In this document: positions 1 through 11,900 of the stretch, in pieces
Layout: the number at the start of each line of letters is the position of its first letter
How positions within the stretch are numbered: position 1 is the first letter of the stretch
Assembly: GCA_947623455.1 (NCBI GenBank)
Contig: OX392532.1
Location: 29,734,792-29,798,791, forward strand
Direction of reading: 5' to 3'
Source of the DNA: Mimachlamys varia
Taxonomy: Eukaryota; Mollusca; Bivalvia; Pectinida; Pectinidae
DNA: 64,000 nt
Made by a program: the position numbers and the translations under genes
The notes under the pieces: model-generated
Seen by the model: only the letters and a program-made list of their open reading frames with translations
Database searches by the model: none
Told to the model about the DNA's origin: nothing

Positions 1-803
1 ACTTAAGTTTACATATACAAATGTATATTGTACCAGGGCTGGTAACCTCCAGTCTGAAAAACAGTGACTACTGTTAGTCAACGTTCTTAATTATCTACTA
101 CCGTAACAATGTTCAATTCTAATAATCTCCCCTATGCATATCTCCTCTATGTATTCTGTTTGTTTCTCAAGAAATCTTGAGAAATACCTGAATACAAATG
201 TTATTTTGTCCTTGAAAATCCTGATTTCATTATGGTCCCACTATTATAGTAATTTTTCTTTGCATACATCAATGCAAAACTATCTGGATTTTAAACACAT
301 TTCCATATGGGGACTGAGATGTCAGTTTAACAGTTGAATGTTTACCGGTCCATTCCTTTATGGTAAAATAAAAACCTTATGGTCAAGTAATCGACCTCAT
401 GATTATATGGATACAAAACCAAAATTACTTTCTTACTTCAGTTTACCAAATCTCTGTTTACCTCTGAATAGAAGGTAAATGGGGGAGATATCCTTGAAAT
501 GTCAAGGATTATGACTCCCCGCACCTTTGGAATATTTATACTTTCGGTGAATCGCAAAGGATCAGTAGCACAAAACAATATGCAAAAAGAGCTGCTACGA
601 GTTTTCTCATATGTGTATCTACATGTACATGGTACTGGTCAGTAGATTGTATTGTACACAAGGACCTTGAGGAGATAGCAGATGAATACTGCAAAACACC
701 AGTGATGCAGATGAGCTAATAACGAAAAACAAAACATTGACTTCCCAAGACCTGTCCAATTGAGTATTGTTACATCATCTCTGATAACTTAAGAAGTAAA
801 AGT

Positions 804-1196
804 TTAAAGGCCCAATATACGTAACTTTCGGCAAATCTTAAAGTGAAAATCAAGCCTAAAAATTGATTATGTTTATAGATTTAGTTAAGATTAACTGAAA
901 TCAGCAATATTGAAGATGAATTCTCACGCGGTTACTGGTACAGCAGCAGTTGAATCTCGGTATTTGTAAACACGCGTCCATTTTGAACCGTCTTCTCACT
1001 TCGGTTTGTTTTTGAAGTGGGCCCCACCTGAATTATTTTCAATTCTTTGGATTTTTCTGCCAAGAGTTTCTTGTTAGTTACTGCTCAGGTTTACTTCGTT
1101 TTAGGCTAATTTTTTAATGGTGATCAACTGGATTTTTTTTCAGAATTTTTTAGAATCACGAAAAATTTCCTGAAGTTACGTATATTGGGCCTTTAA
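804..1196. mobile_element. TTAA-flanked terminal-inverted-repeat element, full copy
   Basis: TTAA stands at both ends (804-807 and 1193-1196). The ends are inverted repeats reading AGGCCCAATATACGTAACTT. The interior of about 385 bp has no coding capacity. Related copies occur at 11891, 27728 and 31703. A TTAA target site is typical of piggyBac-like or Kolobok-like transposons; this is a non-autonomous member. Confidence 0.85.
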
Positions 1197-3491
1197 GGTG
1201 AAGATTTTGGCAGATTAAACTAACAGCAAAGCAACAGAAATGTTATAATTCAAATGCTGATTACAATGCACCGAAGTATAAACATGTATACCAAAATTAT
1301 TCTACACTACATATTCAAATGCTGAATACACACATTAATTTACATGTATATAAATATACGAAAGATAATATTTATAATAATCATGCACCAATTAACATAT
1401 ATATATAATACTATCAAAAGAGTTTGTAACTTAGAAGATGGCATTTACATGTAAGCATGATGTCCACTATTTTCTGTCTCACACACTTTATATTTCATTT
1501 ACGAAAGAGGAAACTTATGCAATGTGGATACGCTCAGGATTTTTGCATCAAAAATATACATATTGCAGCCAAATGAAATGTCAATCTGAAATTCATTTTA
1601 CCAATGTGAACGTTTCCAACTGTGGCTGGTTGGAGTATTTCCCACCGAAAATTGATGACAGACGAAATTTTCTCTTTGATAATGAAAACTGAATGTAAAC
1701 CTAATCCAATGCAAAGAAAAGCACCACAGAGAAAACACTATCTTTAACTTCTACACCTAACTTTGTAACATGAGAAATATAGTTTTGAGTGTGAATTATT
1801 TAGAGGGTATTTTTTCCACAACATCTATATATAGTCTAAATACAATTTTACTTGTACTGGTACAGGGATAAATCTAATAAGAGATTACTGACCAAAGAGA
1901 AGGCTCAAAATTGTTTTTTGTAGAAAGGGATTCTATTTCACAGAATATAGCAAAGCTGCTTTAATAGTTTATGATGATAGCAAAATGGATGTCTCATAAG
2001 AGACCAGATTGCTCCATTCATTCACTCCCGAAGATTGATTTAAACCTGAATTTCACGGTTGGAGTATACTGTTCATTATGAAATGAGTTGAATAAACACT
2101 GTAAAAAGTATTGGTCCATAGTGGTGTCTACAGTGAGATGCCACACATGTTTTGTATAATGTAAAACAATGAAATTGATTAAGAAAAATTTCATACATGA
2201 AAAAACTGTTTTCAGATGACAGTGTAAGTCAAATAAAATACTAATTTTAATTCAAATCATACCTGCTTACAAAATCTAAAGCTAAAATGAACTTCACTAA
2301 AACTCTAATTTCAAATTTAGTATTTCAATTACTTAAATTCAGTACTTGAATGATTCAAATATAATTATATAGCAGGGATGAAAATCCTCTGAAGAACAGA
2401 GGTTTCTCCTTTTTCACAATTGGCTGTTTTCATCTCTGATATAGATATATATACATGAAATGAAAAGCAATACACATGGTACAATATATATATCATATAC
2501 ATGTATATTACATCAATGAGAAAAGTTTGTTAGAAAATCTATAATCTGTGAAATTGGTTCTCTATAAGAGAAAAAATATCCCTTCAAACTTCAATAATAA
2601 TAATTCAATTTGTGTAGACTGTATAATTTTCCTTTAAAAGATGAACACCAGGACAGCTAGAAAGGTATTTCTGTTTGACAGAAAATGTTATTTTACTCTC
2701 CTTTGGTACTTGTCATTTCCCACACCAACTTGATGCAGTGGTAAAAATAATGTGATTGGAGTAAGAGTTCTTTACTGTAAAAGGTTGATGTTTGGGTATA
2801 ATTACCAAAAACAAAAGTGTTGAATTGAATAAGAACTAAATTTATCTGTCATATCATACTGGATTACTGTAATTTCTGTGATTAAGTAAATCATGTGTGT
2901 TTCAAAAGGCATTTACAATTGCATGAATTCGCAAGAGAAATTAATGTAAAATACAAATATTTATCTATAGTCACAATGGAGAAGGAAATATAAAGCAGTA
3001 ATTTTTTCTTTTGCAAGGCATTCAATAAGTATTGCGTTAATTCGCAATTAAAGGAAATTAATTTGTCACACATAAAAGTTTTTATATATTTCCAATTACA
3101 ATAAATGAAATACGAATAAAGCAGTTATATTTTTGCAACTGATACCCAAACATGATGACATTATAAATGTTTTAATGCTTTCAATATGAATTAATCATAC
3201 ATGTATTTGTCTTTAGTAAGAGGCTAAATATACCTTCTGTATGTATGTATATACAAATTTAGGATGAATATACACATCAAAGGAGAATTATATTGGCGAC
3301 AATATATATATATACAGGTAAGTTTAATCAAATATACCATATCGGTGACAATATATATATACAGGTAAGTTTAATCAAATATACCAATGTACATAACATT
3401 TCCCGCAATCTTGCATCAAATACATAATTGTAAAAAATTTGAATTATATATTTGTTTCATAAAATATGCATATTATGCTGTTAGGCCGTTT

Positions 3492-3592
3492 GACAGAAGA
3501 CATCGTCGGAAACCAGTGGTACATGTACACTTCTCTGACGCTTGCAAGGGTCAAGAGAAGAGTGCCGTGTGTTTCCGACGATGGACAGAAGA
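3492..3592. mobile_element. 83-bp hairpin element with 9-bp target-site duplication
   Basis: The element 3501-3583 begins CATCGTCGGAAACC and ends with the inverse complement of the CATCGTCGGAAAC core. It is flanked on both sides by GACAGAAGA (3492-3500 and 3584-3592). The ends are related to those of the 443-bp element at 32076. A 9-bp duplication is typical of Mutator-like transposons. Confidence 0.8.
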
Positions 3593-4252
3593 CTAAAATT
3601 ATCAATATAGTAATAGAGAATTCGAAGCTGCCAAAATACTGTCTAACTACTGGTATAAGTAATGATTACGCAAGCAGGCAGTTTGTAATTTCAATTTTGA
3701 AAAAATATACTCGGAAATAAATGTACGGATTATTGAACATTACTGTAATTATATAAACTGATATGGCATGCAAAAATAATATAAATGTCTCATTTTTGAA
3801 CATTTTGACTCATGACAAAAAATATGGCAGTATGATGACTAGTGAAGATTTATAAGAAAAAAGAAAAGACATTGTTTAAAGTGGAAAAGAGAAGTAAATA
3901 TGACAAAAACCCATATCCAACAAAAGATATAATACAGAAATCTGTTAATGAAAACCAGTGTATATAAAAGTTAAAAGCACATTCAAAATTCATATTCAGA
4001 CTTCAAAATTTTATATTTAACATATATTTTGTGAATAATCATAAGATTAAAGAATATAATCTATACAGAAAATCTGGGATACCTCTTGCACAAAACCAGA
4101 GAATATCGAAGTATTAACTTAACCATAATACAAACTCAAAATTGATTAAACTAGGGGCAATATAGAATAAAGGACAGATTTACATGGAGACCCTTGTAAA
4201 AGTATAACAGAATACGACCAGGTGTAGGTCAAAAGTAGATCTAGATCACTTT

Positions 4253-4338
4253 AACTCATTTATCCTGAATTTTTATAATGAACTACTCCAACCATTGAAT
4301 TGGAAGAGTTCAAATGTGTCTTCAGGGATGAATGAGTT
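4253..4338. mobile_element. 86-bp palindromic element, TTAA-type
   Basis: The ends read AACTCATT and AATGAGTT within TTAA contexts, around a conserved core (ATAATGAACTA, GAATTGGAAGAG, TGTCTTCAGGG). Relatives lie near 10031-10112, 20066-20158, 20391-20463, 41431-41522 and, in the opposite orientation, 62773-62861. The better-preserved copies have inverted CACCCCTGAA ends. Confidence 0.7.
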
Positions 4339-4837
4339 AAATATTTGATATCCAATTTTTTTTTAACTTGACTAAAACTAAGTCCATAATGAATTAATAA
4401 TCCTATACTCGTACTACCTACTAAGTATAATGTTGATCTACCAAACATCTATATATATATATATCACTTTTTATCCAACGGATGGTCATCGGCTGTTTAC
4501 AGTTTATTTCAAACAATGATACAGTAACTATTTTATCAGCTATGAAGATTGTAACAAATAAACATGTCAACTAACGTAAAAAATACAAAATAAAACATTT
4601 TGTATGGCTACTCTTCATGAGGTACCGGCAGCAAATGAAATCGCCATAGACATGGTCTATAAATTATTTAAACAAACCAGTTAACACAGACTGATTAAAA
4701 ACTTAATCTTCCCAGATGTTATTGCACTGAATCAGCACACTCTAATTTCTGTGCAATTGAATTATATTGTATAAATATCCCATGAGTGGTCGGGTTAAAA
4801 CCAAACCTACCTACAATTCCTTATAATACATTATAAA

Positions 4838-5061
4838 CATAAACTTTATTTTACAACAATTATGAAACAAGTTATACAACTTATATTAATCTCTCTTGTT
4901 GGCCGAGATGTTAGCCCGTGGGAGGAAACCGGAGCACCCAGATATAACCCACATGGTCGGGCAGGTGACCCCATACCTTTTCAATTACCGGTCAAGGAAT
5001 TGAACCCCGGCCGCCTTGGTGAAAGGCAAATGCGCTGTCTACTGCACCATCCGACCACCAT
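4838..5061 (-). mobile_element. tRNA-derived SINE, family A, copy 1
   Basis: Read on the minus strand, the head has a box A-like GTGCAGTAGACAGCGCAT and a box B-like GGTTCAATTCC segment. It is followed by a conserved SINE core containing GGTTTCCTCCCAC and a tail with AATAAAG. Copies of the same family occur at 13538, 16600 and 28916. Confidence 0.75.
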
Positions 5062-8000
5062 ATTAAATCACTTATAATATTATTTGATGGGTTGCGGGGT
5101 CTCTCAAAAGTGCCTCCTACCCCTCCCATATGGTTAAATCCAGCCCTAAGCTCTACCTATCGCTCCCGGGCGGTGTGGTGGTGTTTGTATCTATGTGGTC
5201 CCAGAACAGTCTATTGCTCCTGTTAAACTGCAATAATACATCGGTATTACATACTTTTGTAGAAGCCTGGCCAAGTTACTCAAAGCATAGTTATTTAATG
5301 AGATATTTAATTGACACAATTATTCCAATTTGGGCTAGCTATATTCCAGTAAAAAGACCTAAATGCTAAACACTTGAAAACATAAAATATATTTATACAT
5401 GTACAACTGTACTTTACTTTTTCATGTGTTTAACTGTATCAAAATATTTGATAGCAAAATTCTCTCTTTTTTTTTTTTATACAAACGATTATAAGATTTC
5501 TTCTACATATTATAGTTAAAATGATCACAATCCAACTACAAGCACCTCTGAGTTTAATACATTTACACTTTTGAAAATTACAGTTTGAAGTATGTAAACA
5601 AACATATTTTAGCATGGCAGTTCGTTATCGTGTTTATCTTTTTAAATTTCGTAATGTGCTAAAATTTATGCATGCCAAAATAAGTGTGTTTACAATATAT
5701 GACTTCACAAATCATTGAAAAATTGATTAAGCTTGATTTTGTACAGTAATACTGAAAATGTGTAATATATACGTTTTATTTTGATACCTATAACATCAAC
5801 ATCAAATAATAAATCATTGCAAATACAATTGTAACCAACAACAAAAAGTACCCATCAAAATAACAGCTAGGCAAGCAGGACAAACGTATTACAATGATAA
5901 AGTGGGGTTTAGATTTAATCATGATTATAATCTGACGTGTAACCATATCAACTATTAAGTCATACATTACTACGGTAAGCACTGAATGAGGTTGGGTTCT
6001 GTCGGCGAGAGGGTTTGAGAGCAATCTTTTATTGATGAACAGTTGCAATAGGACAAGAAATAGTGATAAGTGTTGTCGATGGAGCTCGAACCCATTAACA
6101 TACATTGGCTCACCTACATATTGAAAGGTACACGCTAGCGATACTTAATTATACCAATGCTAGATTTTTATTTTCTTACCATTTCACCCCTTGATATCTT
6201 TAGTAGACTGTACCAAGCTTTGATCTGGATGATACCATTATATGATCTACAGGGCAAAAGGGTTCATTCAAAATGTGTCAACATGTAAGCTTCTATTGTA
6301 CCAAAGAAATCACATTAAAGATTAACATTTTATCGAAACACAAAGAAAATCAATGGTAAGCAATATAACTATAAATGACATATTATCTAAAATCCCGAAA
6401 CACAACAAAAAAAAAAAAAATACAATTAATATGCAATTGAACCTCAACAATCTGAAAGTAGCAATTCTAAATACATTGTAGTAATTCCAGATGTCCTTGG
6501 GATTGAAATCTATTCTGATTGGTTAGAGTCACAGAATGACCTATTCTGATTGGTTAAAAGTCAGCAAACACCCTTTTGTGATTGGTTAGAATCAGAAACT
6601 TTAATATGATTGATAAGACTAATTATATAAACATCCAATTACAAATGGTTTGTTCATCCAATAAATCACCAAATGTATTTGATCTACAAGGCCATTACAC
6701 CCATAATTATTGAGCATGAAACTTATAAAGATTGATTAGAGCTAAGAAATTCCGTAATATGATTAAATAAAGCCAGGAAACTCTTGGTGATAGCCATATA
6801 ACCTCTTGTTTTGATAGACAAGGGAAATAACTCCTGCTATGATTGGTCAGAGCAATGGCCCTGATTATAACAGGGTAGACCGTAGAGACAAGATCAACAG
6901 GCAGAAATCCTTCTTATTTTTGAATGACTAAACTTTAACCAACAGACTAACTAACACAAGATTACTTAAGTTCCTACAACAGTGTATTCTCATTTTATAA
7001 TTCACAATTAACCAAAAAATCACATGTAGTCATGAAGTTGGTGAAATATTCGAGAGTGATAAGTTATCTCCCTTGGTACACCATAACTGAGCAATTTGTA
7101 GCTTATAATATATATACTCAGGAAAGGAAATAATCTCATATTCATTAATAAATTATAGGTTATCGTGTTTGACCCAATAACCTCCCATGTCCCTATAAAC
7201 GCCCATGTCTCTCTAAATGCTCACTCATCTAAATGGAAGCCATAAAACATAATACACTGACAATAGGCCTATCTCAAAAGTGTTATCTCCCTTGTTTGCC
7301 ATATCATGACTACATTGGGAAGTGTTTTTGAAACAAATTTGTGCCACATAACTATGATGTCATAATGGGAATTACGTCATCTGATTTCACATGGCGAGAT
7401 ATCATCACAAAGACACTTCTCGGAAGTCCACCTTGTATCCACCATTTTTGCCTATTAAGGGGAGTAACAACACTTTTGGCGAAGGCTGATTGGACAACTT
7501 CTTCCCTGTATTACATATGTTATACTGAATAATCATATGCACCATATTCTGAGTATTTTAAGTAATTACTGGTGATTTTAGGTCAATTTGACTCTTAATT
7601 GGTCCAAACATGGACCCACTCTCTTTTTCTTCATTTGTTAGTGCCATGGGTGGTTATTAGGTTGAATACGGTACTCACACTTTTTGTACCTTATTTCCTA
7701 GCAGATAAAAAGTGACAAACATATATCTTCTTTGAAACCGACATCATCACCAAAAGCAAAGCACAGGATAGAGGCATGTTTTTGCCAATATAGTTTTTTT
7801 TCTGTTTTTATAGAATGATGTGTCTAACAAATACATGTGATTAGTCTTGATACAAAAGACTGGTTGTGTAAATAATCCCTACATGATCATAGTGGTGGTA
7901 AGTGTAAGATGTACTGATCCCATTGCTCTAATTACCGACTTGTACAACACCAAATACATTTTCACCTCGGAAAGAGGCCTCCTGTGTGAGGTGACAAGAT

Positions 8001-8259
8001 GTAAGAGGGATGAACCCAGGGCACCCCAACCCTGACATCCCTCCCAAAAAAAAGCTGAGAAATAAAAACATCTTTCTGAATCTGAAAAAAATCAATCTTG
8101 TAGGCCTTATCTTGAGTGATCCTAAAAAAGGGGTGAACTGTACATATACACACTCTGTATCATCAAACAATGTTGGCAGTGAACATAAAGGCAACTTTTT
8201 CACAATATATTCACAATGAATTCTTACATCACCAAGAATGAAGTACAGATGACCCTTGT

Positions 8260-8625
8260 ATATTGGTGACCTTTGAATTCAGAAGACCTCTTCACACAGG
8301 TGACCTTTGTATACAGATGACCTCTTCACACAGGTGACCTTTGTATACATATGACCTCTTCACACATGTGACCTTTGTATACAGATGACTTCTGTACATT
8401 GGTGACCTTAGTATACAGATGACCTCTTCACTCAGGTGACCTTTGTATACAGTTGGACTTCTGCTCACATGTGACCTATACACACAGGTGACCTCTATGC
8501 ATTGGTGACCTCTGTATAAAGATGACCTCTGCATTCAGATGACCCCTACACACAGGTGACCTCTATCTGCAGGTGGCCTCTGTCTACAGGTGACCTCTAT
8601 ATACATGTGACCTCTGTAGCTAGCT
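8260..8625. repeat. 17-18-bp minisatellite in the probable GUCD1 3' region
   Basis: About twenty imperfect copies of a unit like AGGTGACCTCTGTATAC run through this interval. The short reading frames across it on either strand are by-products of the repetition. Confidence 0.85.
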
Positions 8626-8768
8626 ACAACGGTGAAGTTGAACTAGATCTGAAATTATCATAACCCAACGGCTGGGCAATTAATTATAAAAGGTGCTTAA
8701 TGTCTTCATCACAACCCGCCAGTTATATGGTGTCTTATAGCAGCTAAAGATGAAGAGCAGGTCTCATT

Positions 8769-8945
8769 ACCACAACCCTGCAACTGTCAATGTCTATTAA
8801 ACTGAAGGTTATGGTTCCAAATTTACCACAACCCTGCAACTGTCAATGTCTATTAAACTGAAGGTTAAGGTTCCAAATTTACCACAACCCTTCAACCGTT
8901 AATGTCTATTAAACTGAAGGTCATGGCTTAAAATTAACCACAACC
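8769..8945. repeat. 56-57-bp tandem repeat, three copies plus a partial, next to the GUCD1 stop codon
   Basis: Units starting ACCACAACCCT occur at 8769, 8825, 8881 and 8938, ending within about 20 bp of the GUCD1 stop (8964-8966). The array is therefore probably in the 3' UTR. Confidence 0.85.
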
Positions 8946-8963
8946 CTACAGCAACATATCTGT

Positions 8964-11900
8964 TTAGGGGCTGAAGATGAAAAGAGTATCTTCATCTGTT
9001 CCGTTACTCTTCCTTGCCTTGTCAAATCTATCCATTCTGCTACAGCAGACATCTGTAAAGGGAAACAAAATACAGTATACCTCGAGATTTATCAGGTGCT
9101 CCATTTTGTTCTTCTATAATAATCCACAATAGCACATGTACATTTAAAGTAAATTCATAAATTTGTGAAAAGGTGTGTGGTTAACATTCCCTAAATTCAA
9201 AATATATATCATGTAAAAATCTATCAAAGATTAACATTGCATGAAGATAGATTTATGAACATACAGGACAGAACTTTTTACATGATTACTGAATGCAGTG
9301 TCGCAGTGAAGTAGTAGTCTAGTAACAGATCTAGAGGTTACTTTGTATATGGGGTCCTTTGATTACTGATTGTAGGTCCAACCGCATTTTATACTAGCTC
9401 AAAAGTTTAGATTGAAATTAAGTACAGTGTACCCCCGACCTATCGCCACCCGAATCTACCGCCACACTCGCATACTGCCATCTAAATCTCTAGAACAGAT
9501 TTCCCTTCTATATAATTCCCTCGTTAAGTTCGCCATCCTCAAATATCACCATCTGCCACACCCTTAAAAATATAAACGTCCTGATTCGCTATACATTTCC
9601 CTTGATGATAACGCCTTATTGTTCTGTTTTTGGAGATCGAGGAAATCTTTAGAGTTCCATTTGGAATGGAATGCGGCAAAAGCAGATCAATAACTATTTT
9701 AAGATATAAATTTGTGCCAATGTTGATCTATATGACGATATTATACTAAGCTTGATTTTAATAAAACGTTGGAAAAGCAATTGATTATGCAATATAATTC
9801 ATGGTAATAGTTTTCATAATTTGATACTATCGCCACCTCGTTATATCGCCATAATTGCTGTGGACGAAAGGTGGCGGTATAACAAGGGTACACTGTACTG
9901 TATATGGACATATTTCAATGGTAATCTATGTTCACGCTGAAATTTTTCCACTAAATTGTGTTTGTGCTCATAACAGTTTCTATTTATTTCTTTTATAGCA
10001 AGGATTATGAGAGTGCCAATTAAGTCAGTCATCCCTGAGATTTCATAATGAACTATTCCAACCTTTGAAATGGAAGGGTTTAAAAGTGCCTCCAGGGGTG
10101 AATGAGCTGATTATTACGTTCATTTGTTAAAATTCATTTATACAGAGAAATTTGAGTTTGTCAAAATAAATATGTTTTCAGTATTCTGATACATAAATAT
10201 CAAATATGCCCCATATGAAACAAACACATGCACAGACAGACTGACTGATGTCCTTCAGTCCCCTCAGGTAACACCAAACCAGTTGTAATACAGTGCACTC
10301 TTCTTTATACCGTATTATGTTGCATTTGTCAGAATATTAACAGGAATGTGACATTAAGAGAAACATGTTTTTCAACTAAATCTAGTGCATTTTCCAATCT
10401 CCATAACTTAAAGTAAGCTATTCAATGTACATATGAAAATGTTTCAATATATAGATAATATTATTTCAATCAAAAAACGATTTTGGGGGTTATTTTTTAT
10501 TTTCTCTGTAACATTTTGTACGAGTTGTATCTGAAACCAATGGAAATGCCATCACGTTTTGGATATTTAATGTGGTTGGTTAAAAACATGATATTAAGAG
10601 GAATTCACCTCAAAGTACATGATATTAACCAAATAAAATTACATAGATTATATAGAGAGAAAAATGGTGCTTGGGAAAAACATGATATAAAGAAGAATGT
10701 GATATTAACAGGGGTGATATTGAGTGGAGTCCATTGTACCTATAGTTTTTAGTACTCACCTTCATCATAAGAAGGGTTTTTATAGAACACACGCTTTTTT
10801 CTTCTATCAAAACCGCACACAACCACAAAATGTCCTGCAGAGTACAAAGCACAATTTATATAAATCTCATATAGAAAAATTCAACTTACTTGAACTCGGT
10901 TTACTTGAATACCCATAATTCATCGTACAGTTCATTTGGTCCCGACCAAGTTTGAACATTTTCAACCAACCTCTGAATATCCAAATACAATGTATTCCTC
11001 AAACTATCGATCAATTTATTGCACTTTACTCATGAAATATTGATAAAAGTTTCATGGAGGAAAAAAAAAAAAGAATACAAAGAATTCCCTTTCTTATATT
11101 ATGAAAAATTTATAATTTTAACTGCCAAAAGTTCATTTAAGTATTGATTATTTTTGACACATCTTCACTATATACAAAATTTAGTCTTTTTGCCAAAAGG
11201 TGATCTAAAAAAAATTTAAAAGTGATTATTGCTAAGTTTTTTCACACTTAAGCTGTACCACAGCACAAGTTCACTAGTTTGGCCAAGTGTTCTAGCCATG
11301 GAAATAAATGGAAACGGATTAATATAAGTTTTTTTTAAACTTGTTTCTGAATTCTATTCCTGCATATCCCTGTCTATAATGTTGTATATTTACTGTTGGA
11401 ATGAAATAAAGTTTATATTAAATAAATGCTTACCTTGGTAGGTTCCACAGCACCGTTTGAAGCAGGAGAAACAATGTCGCCTCTGAAAGGGAAATTTTAA
11501 AACTTGTGTTTTAAATGGCCAGTAAATGATGCATGGATTCATGAAGAGTTCATTAAACAATTAGCTCACCTTGTACAATTAATTATTTTCAAAGTTGAGT
11601 GGACTATGGGAAAATTCCCCTGTATTATAGGAATATAAGATTTAAAACATCTATTGATGTTTTAATTCCTGACCCATCTGCCCCATTGGGGTCCAAATGA
11701 GTAAACAATACAAATTTCTTTAGCCATATACATTGTAAGTACATGTAGCTAAGAATTTATTGGACTCAATCCCTCAGCTCCAGATATTGTTTGGTACACA
11801 ATCAATTTGTAAAACATTTCGCCTGTTTGGACTGGGGATGATCCAATCAATATTGACTGAAATCCTTATCCATGCTGCAGGAAAGAGTTTTTAAAGGCGT

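Larger units (their letters stand above)
1..8963. other. Non-coding stretch downstream of GUCD1
   Basis: No reading frame here shows protein-like composition or splice structure that I can support. It contains a TTAA-flanked element (804-1196), a small hairpin element with a 9-bp duplication (3492-3592), an 86-bp palindromic element (4253-4338), a SINE (about 4838-5061) and two minisatellites just downstream of the GUCD1 stop. Its right end probably includes the GUCD1 3' UTR (minus strand); I could not choose a poly(A) signal. Confidence 0.5.

Noticed and set aside
8292..8534. 80-codon minus-strand frame with repeated SYVYKGHLCEEV-like units
   Set aside because: It is produced by the 17-18-bp minisatellite.
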